This document shows positions 7,286 to 16,431 of a DNA stretch of 64,000 bases, one piece after another. Source of the DNA: Terrabacter sp040702505 (GTDB lineage: Bacteria; Actinomycetota; Actinomycetes; Actinomycetales; Dermatophilaceae). The stretch spans positions 434,001-498,000 of the forward strand of contig NZ_JBFBLC010000002.1 in assembly GCF_040702505.1 (NCBI RefSeq), read 5' to 3'. The translations under genes and the position numbers were made by a program. How positions within the stretch are numbered: the stretch's first letter is position 1; each line of letters begins with the position of its first letter. The notes beneath the pieces were generated by a model. It searched no databases. It saw only the letters and a list, made by a program, of their open reading frames with translations, and was not told the origin of the DNA.

Positions 7286-8743
7286 TCACGGCTGGCGCTC
7301 GTAGGCGCCGCGGTCGTCGAAGGCTCGAGGACCGATGCCGGTGTTCCGGACAGTCAAGTCGTCCTTCCGCGGGTGGCCGAGCGCGTCGGTGGTCGTCTGT
7401 CCCGGGGCTCCCGAGTTGGCCGAGTCGATGGCCGGTGACCCGGCCGCGAGGGTGAAGGTGCCGGCGGCTGCGTTGGTGAAGCGCGGGTCGCCCTGCAGAC
7501 CCCGCCCCTCCTGGCCGCTGGCGGTGCGGAAGGCCGCCAGCGTGGTGTACGAGGTCGTGCCCCAGACCATCAAGGCCCCTGGCGAGCTCAGGTTCACGAG
7601 GTCGAAGTTCACGCTGGTCCCCAGCCTCGAGTTGGTGTCCACGCGGATGTTGCCACCCGTCCTCGGGCACTTGACCGTCCCGCCGGCGCCGTTCGGGCAC
7701 CGGATGCCGTTGTCGGCCGAGATGTTGTTGGCGATCGTGATGCCACTCGTCGTGCCGGCGGTGAGTCCCTCGACGTTGATGCCCGAGGTCGCGTTGCCGT
7801 AGACGGTGTTCCCGACGATGGTGACCCCGATGGCCCCGGAGCTGTCGATGCCGTGGTCGCCGGTCATGCAGCCGGCCGTGTTGCCGGTGCTCGGGTGGGT
7901 GCAGTTGGTCTGCACGGTGGTCGTGAAGCCCATGTTCGCGTACACGACGTTGTCGACGACCTGGTTGCGGTCCCCGCCCTTGAAGAGCTGGATGCCGGAG
8001 TCCTCGTTGTGGTGGACCCGGTTGGCCCTGATGACGTTGCCCGGTCCGCGGACGTCGATGCCCACCGCGTTGCGCACGTAGCCGTACGCGTTGTACGAGA
8101 CCTCGTTGCCCGTGATCTGGTTGCCGCTCGAGGCACCGGCCATGAAGATGCCGGTGCCGGCGTTGTTGGTGACGACGTTGTTCCTCACCGACGAGGAGCT
8201 CATGGCGGTGAAGTACATGCCGTACGCGGATGCTCCCGAGACCCTTCGCCCCGAGGTCTGCACCCGGTTGCCGGTGAAGGTGAGCCCCTTGGCGTTGGAC
8301 ACGTAGACGCCGGAGCTCGTCGTGTTCTGGATCCGGAAACCGGACACGGTGATCCAGCTCTGGTTGGAGATGGTGAACCCGTGGCGCGGGCCCGAGATGA
8401 CGACGGCGGCACCGGTGGCCGGACGGAAGGTGATCGGCGATCCCGACACCCCCGAGTGCCAGGGGGCCACCTCACCGGTGTAGGTGCCCGCTGAGACGAC
8501 GACGGTCTGCCCGGCCACGGCGACCTTGGCTGCCTTGACGATCGTGCAGTACGGCAGGGTCGCCGTGCCCGACCCGGTGTCGGAGCAGCCGGTGGTGCGG
8601 ACGTAGAGATAGGTCGGTGCAGCGCTCGCGGCACCGACGGGCGCCAGGGCGCCCGCCAGCGTCAGGGCCCCGACCGCGGCGACGAGTCGCCGCCTGGTCG
8701 TGGCCGAGATGGAGCGTTGACGCAACTTCGGACGTGGCTTCAT
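7286..8743 (-). CDS. Secreted right-handed parallel beta-helix protein
   Basis: A 485-residue exported protein with signal peptide (RRRLVAAVGALTLAGALAPVG, cleavage near ASA-AP). The mature part has a CSDTGSGTATLPYCTI segment followed by many PbH1-type coils such as GFTISNQSWITVSGFRI, VYVSNAKGLTFTGNRV, SVRNNVVTNNAGTGIF, NQITGNEVSYN, NVIRANRVHHNEDSGI and NQVVDNVVYANMG, and ends with a conserved GDPRFTN...GSPAIDSA...GAYE tail. This is the fold of pectate lyases, carbohydrate epimerases and polysaccharide-binding surface proteins; no catalytic site can be assigned. The start at 8743 follows AGGGGG on the minus strand; a longer frame to 8782 has no such site. Confidence 0.85.
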   Translation of the reverse strand: MKPRPKLRQRSISATTRRRLVAAVGALTLAGALAPVGAASAAPTYLYVRTTGCSDTGSGTATLPYCTIVKAAKVAVAGQTVVVSAGTYTGEVAPWHSGVSGSPITFRPATGAAVVISGPRHGFTISNQSWITVSGFRIQNTTSSGVYVSNAKGLTFTGNRVQTSGRRVSGASAYGMYFTAMSSSSVRNNVVTNNAGTGIFMAGASSGNQITGNEVSYNAYGYVRNAVGIDVRGPGNVIRANRVHHNEDSGIQLFKGGDRNQVVDNVVYANMGFTTTVQTNCTHPSTGNTAGCMTGDHGIDSSGAIGVTIVGNTVYGNATSGINVEGLTAGTTSGITIANNISADNGIRCPNGAGGTVKCPRTGGNIRVDTNSRLGTSVNFDLVNLSSPGALMVWGTTSYTTLAAFRTASGQEGRGLQGDPRFTNAAAGTFTLAAGSPAIDSANSGAPGQTTTDALGHPRKDDLTVRNTGIGPRAFDDRGAYERQP

Positions 8744-8881
8744 CAGGCCCCCTAGCCCCGAGCTGTGTACGTGACACCCCAACTCTGCGTAAGGGCGGCC
8801 TCGTGCACGTCCCCTCCCGGCAGTAGGGGGTGCTACGTCCTTTGGTGTAGCCCGGGCAGGGCGCCTGGTGCGCCGTCCGGA

Positions 8882-10411
8882 TCAGATGTCGCGGAAGACC
8901 TCGATCGTCGCGCCGAGGGCGTTGAGGCGCTCGGCGAGGTCCTCGTAGCCGCGGTTGATGACGTAGACGTTGCGCAGCACCGACGTGCCGGGCGCGGCGA
9001 GCATCGCCAGCAGCACCACGACACCGGGCCGCAGGGCGGGCGGGCACATGACCTCGGCGGCGCGCCACCGGGTGGGGCCCTCGACGATGACCCGGTGCGG
9101 GTCGAGCAGCTGCACCTTGGCGCCGACCTTCGTCAGCTCGGTGAGGTAGATGGCGCGGTTCTCGTAGACCCAGTCGTGGATCATCGTGCTGCCCTCGGCG
9201 ACGGCACCGATGAGCGCGAAGAACGGCAGGTTGTCGATGTTGAGCCCGGGGAACGGCATCGGGTGGATCTTGTCGATGGGGGCGTGCAGCGGCCCGGGGA
9301 TCGTCGTGAGGTCGACGAGGCGGGTCTTGCCGTTGGCCGAGGTGTACTCCTCGGTCAGCCCGTACTTCATCCCCATCCCGTCGAGCGTCGCGAGCTCGAT
9401 CTCGATGAACTCGATCGGCACGCGCCGGATCGTGATCGAGCTGTCGGTCACGACCGCGGCCGCGATGAGGCTCATGGCCTCGATCGGGTCCTCGCTGGGG
9501 GAGTACTCCACGTCGACGTCGATCTCGGCGACGCCGTGCACGGTGAGCGTCGTCGTGCCGATGCCCTCGATGCGCACACCGAGCTTCTCGAGGAAGAAGC
9601 ACAGGTCCTGGACCATGTAGTTGGGGCTGGCGTTGCGGATGACGGTCGTGCCGGCGTGGCGGGCGGCCGCCATCAGGACGTTCTCGGTGACGGTGTCGCC
9701 GCGCTCCGTGAGCACGATGGCGCGCTGCGGGTTGACCGACCGGTCGGAGTGGGCCTCGTAGAAGCCGTGGGTGGCCGTCACCTCGAGCCCGAAGGCGCGC
9801 AGTGCACTCAGGTGCGGCTCGACGGTGCGGGTGCCGAGGTCGCAGCCACCGGCATACGGCAGCTGGAAGCTCTCGTGCTCGTGCAGCAGCGGGCCGAGGA
9901 ACATGATCACCGTGCGGGTGCGGCGCGCCGCGGCGACGTCGATGCCCTCGAGGTTCAGCTCGGCGGGCGGGATGATCTCGAGGTCGCTGCTGTCGGGCAG
10001 CCAGCGGGTGCGCACGCCGATCGAGGCGAGCACCTCGAGGATGCGGTTGACCTCCTCGATGCGGGCGAGGTTGCGCAGGGTCGTGCGTCCGCGGTTGAGC
10101 AGCGCGGCGCACAGCAGCGCGACGGCGGCGTTCTTGGAGGTCTTGACGTCGATCGCGCCGGTGAGCTTCTGGCCGCCGACGATGCGCAGGTGCTGGGGTC
10201 CGGAGTGGCCGAGCGAGACGAACTCCGAGTCGAGGGCGTCGCCGATCTTGGCGAGCATCTCGAGGCTGAGGTTCTGCTTGCCCTGCTCGATCCGGGTGAC
10301 CGCACCCTGGGAGCTGCCGAGCAGCTCGGCGAGGTCAGACTGGGTCATCCCCTTGTGGCGTCGGGCGTCGCGGATGAGTCCGCCGATCCGGGTGAGGTAG
10401 GTCTGAGTCAC
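8882..10411 (-). CDS. MurA-like UDP-GlcNAc 1-carboxyvinyltransferase fused to an XRE-type HTH
   Basis: A 509-residue fusion. Residues 1-65 are a Cro/XRE helix-turn-helix (IGGLIRDARRHKGMTQSDLA, GSSQGAVTRIEQGKQNLS). Residues 72-509 are an EPSP-synthase/MurA fold with the conserved Lys-Asn near residue 93 (TSKNAAVALL) and the active-site cysteine in the MurA loop (YAGGCDLGTR, Cys190), so the enzyme part looks intact. MurA transfers enolpyruvate from PEP to UDP-N-acetylglucosamine in peptidoglycan synthesis. Such fusions occur in actinobacteria beside a canonical MurA; the role of this form is not established. A perfect 20-bp palindrome lies 10 bp upstream of the GTG start, suggesting autoregulation and a very short or leaderless transcript. 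No other mur gene is adjacent. Confidence 0.85.
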   Translation of the reverse strand: MTQTYLTRIGGLIRDARRHKGMTQSDLAELLGSSQGAVTRIEQGKQNLSLEMLAKIGDALDSEFVSLGHSGPQHLRIVGGQKLTGAIDVKTSKNAAVALLCAALLNRGRTTLRNLARIEEVNRILEVLASIGVRTRWLPDSSDLEIIPPAELNLEGIDVAAARRTRTVIMFLGPLLHEHESFQLPYAGGCDLGTRTVEPHLSALRAFGLEVTATHGFYEAHSDRSVNPQRAIVLTERGDTVTENVLMAAARHAGTTVIRNASPNYMVQDLCFFLEKLGVRIEGIGTTTLTVHGVAEIDVDVEYSPSEDPIEAMSLIAAAVVTDSSITIRRVPIEFIEIELATLDGMGMKYGLTEEYTSANGKTRLVDLTTIPGPLHAPIDKIHPMPFPGLNIDNLPFFALIGAVAEGSTMIHDWVYENRAIYLTELTKVGAKVQLLDPHRVIVEGPTRWRAAEVMCPPALRPGVVVLLAMLAAPGTSVLRNVYVINRGYEDLAERLNALGATIEVFRDI

Positions 10412-10421
10412 GCTGACGAGG

Positions 10422-10441
10422 CTAACTCATATATGAGTTAG
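10422..10441. promoter_or_regulatory. Perfect palindromic operator before the HTH-MurA gene
   Basis: CTAACTCATATATGAGTTAG is its own reverse complement over all 20 bases. It is the most AT-rich patch in the neighbourhood and sits 11-30 bp upstream of the GTG of a protein with an N-terminal XRE helix-turn-helix. The central TATATG/CATATA probably doubles as the -10 element, so binding would block initiation. Assignment of the cognate protein is inference. Confidence 0.75.
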
Positions 10442-10462
10442 GGCAAATCAGCCACTCCGGGT

Positions 10463-10500
10463 GATGCCACGGATGCGAGGTCTCCCGCGCCCGTGGCATC
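10463..10500. terminator. Hairpin after the beta-oxidation operon
   Basis: GATGCCACGG (10463-10472) and CCGTGGCATC (10491-10500) form a perfect 10-bp stem with an 18-nt loop, 62 bp beyond the minus-strand fad stop and just before the HTH-MurA promoter. It is a plausible terminator, but the loop is long and there is no U-tract. Confidence 0.5.
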
Positions 10501-10561
10501 CACCGTGGCCTTCAACGAGGACGTATGCCGTGTGCCGGGCCGAGGTGCCCGACGTTGCCGC

Positions 10562-12694
10562 TCAGGCCGGCGCGTTGGCCGCCCCGACGGGCAGGAAGCG
10601 CGCGCCCGTGACCGCCTCGGCCACGCCGGTCCGGTCGAGCAGCGGCGTGATACCGCCGTTCCAGAACTGGAACCCGGCGCCGGTGATCATGGCGAGGTCG
10701 ATGTCCATCGGGGCCTGGGCGACACCCTCGTCGAGCATCCGGCGGGCCTCGTCGGCGAGGACGGTCAGCACGCGCTGGCGCACCTCGGCGAGGTCGAGCA
10801 CGACCGGCTCGGCCGGCTTCTCGATGAGCTCGGCGACCTCGGGGTCGAGCACGGGACGGCCCGAGCTGAGGTCGTAGAAGCCGCGCTTGCCCGCCGCGAC
10901 GATGCGCTGGAGGCTGGGGGAGGCGTAGAACCGGTCCGGGAAGGCCCGCACGAGCGTCTCGCCGTTGTGCAGCGCGATGGCCGGTCCGACGAGCCCGATG
11001 AGGACGAACGGCGGCATCGGCGCGAGCCCTGCGAAGGCGCGGTCGACGACCTCGATCGGGGTGCCCTCGTCGAGGATCTTCGCGGCCTCGCCCATGAACC
11101 GGCCGAGGAGGCGGTTGACGATGAACGACGGGCGGTCCGCAGCGCGGATGCACGTCTTCTTCAGCGCCTTCCCGACGGCGAACGCCGTTGCGAGAGTGGC
11201 GTCGTCGGTGCGCTCGCCCGGGATGACCTCGAGCAGCGGCATGACGGCGACCGGGTTGAAGAAGTGGAAGCCGACGACCCGCTCCGGGTGGGAGAGCTTC
11301 GAGGCCATCTCGGCGATCGAGAGGCTCGAGGTGTTGGTGGCAAGCACGCACTCGGGCGAGACCACGGCCTCGACCTCGGCGAAGACCTGCTGCTTGACCG
11401 ACATCTCCTCGAAGACCGCCTCGATGACGAAGTCGGCGTCGGCGAAGCCGTCCTTGCTCGTCGACCCGGTCACGAGGGCCTTGTAGCGGTTGAGCCTGTC
11501 CGGCTTGAGGCGGCCCTTGCCGGCGAGCTTGTCGAGCTCGGCGTGGACGTAGCCGACACCCTTGGCGACGCGCTCGTCGTCGATGTCGGTGAGCACGACC
11601 GGCACCTGCAGGCGCTGGATGAACAGCAGCGCGAGCTGGCTGGCCATCAGTCCGGCGCCGACGATCCCGACCTTGGTCACCTTGCGGGCGAGGCTCTTGT
11701 CGGGCGCCCCGGCCGGGCGCTTGGCACGCTTCTGTACGAGGTCGAAGGCGTAGAGCCCGGCCCGCAGCTCGTCGCTCATGAGCAGGTCGGCGAGCACCTC
11801 GTCCTCGGCGGCGAAGCCCTCCTCGCGGGTCGCCGTCCGCGCGGCGGCGAGGAGGTCGAGGGCGGCATACGGGCTCTTGGCCTGGCGGCCGGTCTTGGCG
11901 TCGGCGAGCTTGCGGGCCTTGGCGATTGCCGCGTCCCACGCCGCCTCGTCGCGGTCGACCTCGGGCCGCTCGACCGTGACCTCACCGGACAGCACGCGGG
12001 CGGCCCAGGCGATCGACTCCTCGAGGAAGTCGGCCGGCTCGAGCAGCACGTCGGCCAGGCCCAGCTTGAACGCGTCGACGCCCTTGAGCATCCGGTTCTG
12101 GCTCAGCGGGTTCTCGATGACGACGGTGATGGCCTTGTCGATGCCGACGAGGTTGGGCAGCATCCAGCAGCCGCCCCAGCCGGGCACGAGCCCGAGGAAG
12201 ACCTCGGGAAGGGAGAGGGCGGGCACGCCCGCGCTCATCGTGCGGTAGGTCGCCGACAGGGCCAGCTCGACACCGCCGCCCATGGCGGCGCCGTTGACGA
12301 AGGCGAACGTCGGCACCGGCAGGTCGGCGAAGCGTGCGTATGCCGCGTGGCCGGCCCGTGCGATCTCGAGGGCCTGGTCGCGGGAGCCGATGAACGGCAC
12401 GCCCGTGAGGTCGGCGCCGACGGCGAAGATGAACGGCTTGCCGGTCACGGCGACGGCGACGATCTCACCGGCCTCGGCACGGCGGCGCAGGCCGTCGATC
12501 GTGGCGGTGAGCTCCGCGATCGACTGCGGCCCGAAGGTGTTCGGCTTGGTGTGGTCGAAGCCGTTGTCGAGCGTGACGAGGGCCAGGGTGCCGGCGCCGC
12601 CGGGGAGGGCGACGTCGCGAACCGGGGTGTGCGTGACGACCTCGGAGGCGAAAACGGCTGCCGCCGTGGGCTTCTCGCTGGTGGTGGTGCTCAC
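10562..12694 (-). CDS. fadJ: Fatty-acid oxidation multifunctional enzyme: enoyl-CoA hydratase / 3-hydroxyacyl-CoA dehydrogenase
   Basis: A 710-residue protein. The N-terminal ~300 residues are a crotonase domain (FAVGADLTG, NGAAMGGGVELAL, LPEVFLGLVPGWGG, with the glutamates used by hydratases). The rest is a 3-hydroxyacyl-CoA dehydrogenase: NAD-binding GIVGAGLMASQLAL, catalytic His region VVGFHFFNPVAVMPLLEVI, RPSFIVNRLLGRFMGEA, and a second C-terminal dehydrogenase domain. This is the FadB/FadJ alpha-subunit layout, catalysing hydration and NAD-dependent oxidation of enoyl-CoA. The GTG start at 12694 overlaps the stop of the thiolase gene (GTGA), so the two are translated together as a trifunctional set. 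The symbol fadJ rather than fadB is a choice of convention. Confidence 0.88.
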   Translation of the reverse strand: MSTTTSEKPTAAAVFASEVVTHTPVRDVALPGGAGTLALVTLDNGFDHTKPNTFGPQSIAELTATIDGLRRRAEAGEIVAVAVTGKPFIFAVGADLTGVPFIGSRDQALEIARAGHAAYARFADLPVPTFAFVNGAAMGGGVELALSATYRTMSAGVPALSLPEVFLGLVPGWGGCWMLPNLVGIDKAITVVIENPLSQNRMLKGVDAFKLGLADVLLEPADFLEESIAWAARVLSGEVTVERPEVDRDEAAWDAAIAKARKLADAKTGRQAKSPYAALDLLAAARTATREEGFAAEDEVLADLLMSDELRAGLYAFDLVQKRAKRPAGAPDKSLARKVTKVGIVGAGLMASQLALLFIQRLQVPVVLTDIDDERVAKGVGYVHAELDKLAGKGRLKPDRLNRYKALVTGSTSKDGFADADFVIEAVFEEMSVKQQVFAEVEAVVSPECVLATNTSSLSIAEMASKLSHPERVVGFHFFNPVAVMPLLEVIPGERTDDATLATAFAVGKALKKTCIRAADRPSFIVNRLLGRFMGEAAKILDEGTPIEVVDRAFAGLAPMPPFVLIGLVGPAIALHNGETLVRAFPDRFYASPSLQRIVAAGKRGFYDLSSGRPVLDPEVAELIEKPAEPVVLDLAEVRQRVLTVLADEARRMLDEGVAQAPMDIDLAMITGAGFQFWNGGITPLLDRTGVAEAVTGARFLPVGAANAPA

Positions 12695-13938
12695 TTGGCG
12701 ATCTCCTCGGTTGCGGTGGAGGGGGCGTTGACGCTGGCGACGTAGTCGGCGTGGTGGGGGTTCTCCCAGATGACGGCGCCGCCCATGCCGATGCCGATGC
12801 ACATGGCCGTCAGGCCGTAGCGCACCTCGGGGTGCTCCTCGAACTGGCGGGCGAGCTGGGTCATGAGGCGCACGCCGGAGCTGGCGAGCGGGTGGCCGGT
12901 GGCGATGGCGCCGCCGTACTCGTTGACGCGCGGGTCGTCGTCGGCGATGCCGAAGTGGTCGAGGAAGGCGAGGACCTGCACGGCGAAGGCCTCGTTGAGC
13001 TCGAAGAGGCCGATGTCCTCGATCGAGAGCCCCGCCTTGGCGAGGGCCTTCTCGGTGGCCGGGACGGGCCCGACGCCCATGACCTCGGGCTCGACGCCGA
13101 CGAAGGAGTAGGAGACGAGGCGCATCCGGACGGGCAGGCCGAGCTCCGTCGCGGCCTGCTCGGAGGCCAGCAGGCACGCGGTCGCGCCGTCGTTGAGGCC
13201 CGCGGCGTTTCCGGCGGTGACGTTGCCGTGGGCGCGGAAGGGCGTCTTGAGCTGTCCGAGGTCCTCGACCGTGGTGCCCGGGCGCGGCGGCTCGTCGGCG
13301 GTGGCGAGGCCCCAGCCCTGCTCGGCGTGGCGCGTCGCCACGGTGACGAGGTCGCGCTGGATCTTGCCGTCGGCGTACGCCTTCGCGAGCTTGTCCTGGC
13401 TGCCGACGGCGAAGGCGTCGGAGCGCTCCTTCGTCAGCTGGGGGAAGCGGTCGTGCAGGTTCTCGGCGGTCTTGCCCATGACGAGCGCGTCGGGGTCGAC
13501 GATCTTCTCGCTGACGATGCGCGGGTTGGGGTCGACGCCCTCGCCCATCGGGTGGCGGCCCATGTGCTCGACGCCGCCGGCGATGGCGACGTCGTAGGCG
13601 CCGAAGGCGATGGAGCTCGCGGTGTTGGTGACGGCGGTCATCGCGCCGGCGCACATCCGGTCGACGGAGTAGCCCGGGGTCGTGTTGGGCAGACCCGAGA
13701 GGAGGGCGGCCGTGCGGCCCAGGGTCAGGCCCTGGTCGCCGATCTGGGTGGTCGCGGCGATGGCGACCTCCTCGACCTTGTCCTTGGGCAGGTTCGGGTT
13801 GCGGTGCAGCAGCTCGCGGATGCACCGGATGACGAGGTCGTCGGCGCGGGTCTGGGCATACATGCCCTTCTCGCCGGCCTTGCCGAAGGGCGTGCGGACG
13901 CCGTCGACGAAGACGACCTCATTGAGTGCGCGGGGCAC
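12691..13938 (-). CDS. fadA: Acetyl-CoA C-acyltransferase (thiolase)
   Basis: A 415-residue thiolase. The nucleophilic cysteine is in SVDRMCAGAM (Cys96). The second half carries NEAFAVQVLAF, GGAIATGHPLASSG (catalytic His) and CIGIGMGGA (second Cys). It cleaves 3-ketoacyl-CoA with CoA in the last step of beta-oxidation and precedes the hydratase/dehydrogenase gene with a 4-bp overlap. The GTG start is fixed by an ideal AGGAGG at 13943-13948, five bases upstream; the longer frame to 14061 lacks such a site. Confidence 0.9.
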   Translation of the reverse strand: MPRALNEVVFVDGVRTPFGKAGEKGMYAQTRADDLVIRCIRELLHRNPNLPKDKVEEVAIAATTQIGDQGLTLGRTAALLSGLPNTTPGYSVDRMCAGAMTAVTNTASSIAFGAYDVAIAGGVEHMGRHPMGEGVDPNPRIVSEKIVDPDALVMGKTAENLHDRFPQLTKERSDAFAVGSQDKLAKAYADGKIQRDLVTVATRHAEQGWGLATADEPPRPGTTVEDLGQLKTPFRAHGNVTAGNAAGLNDGATACLLASEQAATELGLPVRMRLVSYSFVGVEPEVMGVGPVPATEKALAKAGLSIEDIGLFELNEAFAVQVLAFLDHFGIADDDPRVNEYGGAIATGHPLASSGVRLMTQLARQFEEHPEVRYGLTAMCIGIGMGGAVIWENPHHADYVASVNAPSTATEEIAK

Positions 13939-14168
13939 AGTGCCTCCTGGTGTGGTTCTCGGGGCGGTCGACCCGAGACTACTTCTCGGTAACTTGCTCG
14001 CCAACGGGGGTGGCCCGTGACGGCACTCACCCCTCGCTCCACCTCGCGCGGACCTCACCACAAGCCGGCTCGTCGCATTCGGCCCCCAGGGTCGGTGCTC
14101 AGCGCTAGCGTGCGCACATCACAGCGGACGGGCTCGCCCGGCGAGTCCGCTCACCACACAGGGGACCC

Positions 14169-16313
14169 ATGAGAACTTCATTGCGACGCTGCCTTGCAGC
14201 GGTCGGCATCACCAGCGCGATCGCGACCGGCGCCGCCGGCTTCGCGCCCGTGGCCGCAACGGCCTCAACCGCCGTCGGCACGATCGGCGGCATCGCGTTC
14301 GCCCAGTCGGGAGGCGCATCGGCGGTATCCGACCCGACCCGAGCCACGGCTCTCTCCGACGAGGGCGACCAGCTGGTCGTCTCGGCGACGAGGAGGGACG
14401 GCCAGGGCCTCACCGCGACCATCGTCCCGGCCTCGGACGTCGGCCTCACGGCCGGCGGCACCTATCCGCTGGCAGAGCGCGGCGTCCCCGGCGGGGTGCT
14501 CGTCTACGTCTCGGCTCCGGAGGGCAGCTCCTGCACCCCGGCCACCGGTCAGGTCTCAGTGCTCGAGCTGACCCGCGACGACTCGTCGGCGCTCACGTCC
14601 CTGGCCGCCGACTGGCAGGGCACGTGCACCTCCGGCTCCACGACGTACCGGACCTCGGGCCAGGTCCGGTGGAACGCGACGACCGGCTACTCCGGTCTGG
14701 AACCGCCCACGGTCGCCACCTCCTTCGGCAAGGTCTGGGTCGGTGACGTGTCGGCCGCCCGAACCATCACATGGACCGCCCAGGGCACCCAGCCCGTCAC
14801 CGTGCCGGCGGCGGTCATCAGCGGAGACCAGGCCTCGTGGTTCCTCGTCTCGCGCGACGGCTGCGCCGGCCAGACGCTCAAGCCTGACGAGACGTGCTCG
14901 GTGTCGGTCAAGGCCGCCCCGCGCTCGGGCACGACCGGCTACGCCGCGGTGCGCCTCGGCGACGGCAAGTCCGGGCCGAGCTACGGCCTGGCGCAGCTCA
15001 GCGTCGACGGGGCCTTCGGCGCCAAGGGCACCTACCGCCCCCTCTCGCCGGCTCGCCTGCTCGACACCCGTTCGGGCCTCGGCGCCCGCAAGGCGGTCGT
15101 CGGCCCCGGTGGCTCCGTCACCTTCACCGTGCTGGGACGGGGCGGCGTCCCGTCGTCGGGTGTCGGCGCGGTGGTGCTCAACGTGACCGCGGTCGGGACC
15201 ACTGCCACGACCTACCTGACCGCCTACCCGGCGGGCTCGGCCCGGCCCAACGCGTCGGGCCTCAACGCGCCCAGGGGCTACACCGGCGCCAACACCCTGA
15301 CGGTGCGCCCCGGGGCCAAGGGGGCCGTGACGGTCTACAACCACTCCGGCTCGGTCAACCTCGTGGCCGACGTGACCGGCTTCTACCGGTCGACCAATGC
15401 CGCCCCTGCCGAGAGCGACTACGTCGTCGTCCAGCCCGAGCGCGTCGTCGACACCCGGCAGCGAGGGCTGCCACTGCGTGCCGGCTACTGGATGGACCTC
15501 GCCTGGGCCTACGACGCCTCCGTCGGCCAGGTCCAGGCGTACGCCCTCAACGTGACGGTCACCGGATCGACCGGCCCCGGCTACCTCACCGTCTGGAGCG
15601 GGGTCGAGAACCCCAGGAGCTCGTCGACCGTCAACTTCGTCAAGGGTGCGACCCGGGCCAACACCGTGGTCGCACAGGCGTCCTACGCGACGCGCTCCGG
15701 CACGTACGGACCCGGCTTCGGCGTCTACAACGGCATGTCGTCCGGATTGGCGCACGTCATCGTCGACATCGTGGGGGTCTACGTCCAGGCGACCGAGGGC
15801 GAGGGCCACCTGCGCTTCAAGCCCCTGTCCGTGCCGACGCGCATCGTCGACAGCCGGCGCGGCCTCGGCGCCAAGACCTGGACAGTCGGCTCCACCCGCA
15901 CTGTCTCGGCGCCGTCGTCGGTCGCGGGCTGGGACACCTGGGCCCTCGTCGGCAACGCCACCCTCGTCCAGCCGACGCGCGCGAGCTACCTCACCCAGTT
16001 CGCCGTCGACGACAACCGGCCGCCGACGAGCAACGTCAACGCGGGAGCGGCACAGATCGTCGCCAACGGCGCCACGGTCGAGCTCGGCAGCGGCAACCGG
16101 TTCAAGGGCTACAACCACGCGGGCACGGCCAACGTGCTCTACGACGTGGCGGGCAGCTTCGAGCTCTTCCCGTCGAGCTACCACGCGCTCGGGGTGACGC
16201 CGCCGGCAACCGCCGGCGCGAGCGCAGGACGCTTGGCAGCAGCGTCGTCCGCTCCGTCGTCGGCCCCGGCCGCCACGGGCCGGCACACGGTGGGCGAGGC
16301 TCTCCGGCGCTGA
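14169..16313 (+). CDS. Large secreted surface protein with an anchor-D-type domain and three tandem repeats
   Basis: A 714-residue exported protein. A Sec signal peptide (about residues 1-32) leads to a ~150-residue globular part. Next comes a choice-of-anchor-D/HYDIN-like immunoglobulin domain (TSFGKVWVGDVSAARTITWT ... DETCSVSVKAAP). Three ~130-residue repeats follow, each opening with a LLDTR/VVDTR/IVDSR motif, passing through a VLNVTAVG-like strand, a YLTAYPAG or similar segment and a TANT/ANTV core, and ending in V-x-D-V/I-x-G-F/V-Y. These repeats are common in actinobacterial secreted proteins and are probably beta-sandwich carbohydrate or wall-binding units. The third repeat ends before a Ser/Ala/Pro tail with no clear LPxTG. 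The ATG follows AGGGGACCC. No enzyme motif was seen. Confidence 0.8.
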   Translation: MRTSLRRCLAAVGITSAIATGAAGFAPVAATASTAVGTIGGIAFAQSGGASAVSDPTRATALSDEGDQLVVSATRRDGQGLTATIVPASDVGLTAGGTYPLAERGVPGGVLVYVSAPEGSSCTPATGQVSVLELTRDDSSALTSLAADWQGTCTSGSTTYRTSGQVRWNATTGYSGLEPPTVATSFGKVWVGDVSAARTITWTAQGTQPVTVPAAVISGDQASWFLVSRDGCAGQTLKPDETCSVSVKAAPRSGTTGYAAVRLGDGKSGPSYGLAQLSVDGAFGAKGTYRPLSPARLLDTRSGLGARKAVVGPGGSVTFTVLGRGGVPSSGVGAVVLNVTAVGTTATTYLTAYPAGSARPNASGLNAPRGYTGANTLTVRPGAKGAVTVYNHSGSVNLVADVTGFYRSTNAAPAESDYVVVQPERVVDTRQRGLPLRAGYWMDLAWAYDASVGQVQAYALNVTVTGSTGPGYLTVWSGVENPRSSSTVNFVKGATRANTVVAQASYATRSGTYGPGFGVYNGMSSGLAHVIVDIVGVYVQATEGEGHLRFKPLSVPTRIVDSRRGLGAKTWTVGSTRTVSAPSSVAGWDTWALVGNATLVQPTRASYLTQFAVDDNRPPTSNVNAGAAQIVANGATVELGSGNRFKGYNHAGTANVLYDVAGSFELFPSSYHALGVTPPATAGASAGRLAAASSAPSSAPAATGRHTVGEALRR

Positions 16314-16317
16314 CAGT

Positions 16318-16356
16318 CCACCGGGGAGGGCGTGACGGTCACGCCCTCCCCGGTGG
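16318..16356. terminator. Strong bidirectional terminator between convergent genes
   Basis: An 18-bp perfect stem (16318-16335 with 16339-16356) around a 3-nt loop begins four bases after the plus-strand stop at 16313 and lies 75 bp past the end of the minus-strand ribonuclease gene, serving both. Confidence 0.9.
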
Positions 16357-16431
16357 TGCGCCACTGCAGTGGCCGACGCAGCCGGACGAGCAGCACGACC
16401 GAGCGGACGTCGGGCTCGTCCGTTCCGGGTC

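Noticed and set aside
8765..10441. A 558-codon plus-strand frame opposite the HTH-MurA gene
   Set aside because: Antisense shadow of a well-supported gene; no recognisable domain or ribosome-binding site.
10493..12745. A 750-codon plus-strand open frame opposite the beta-oxidation gene
   Set aside because: It is the antisense shadow of a clear FadJ-type coding sequence; composition is the Asp/Glu/Arg/Gly pattern typical of reverse-frame reads in GC-rich DNA and no family is recognisable.
14130..14160. Small inverted repeat AGCGGAC...GTCCGCT just before the surface-protein start
   Set aside because: Only 7-bp arms in very GC-rich DNA; not distinguishable from chance, although it could be a 5'-UTR stem.
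14556..16364. A 602-codon minus-strand frame opposite the surface-repeat protein
   Set aside because: Shadow of the third-codon-position bias; it crosses the terminator at 16318-16356 and has no domain.
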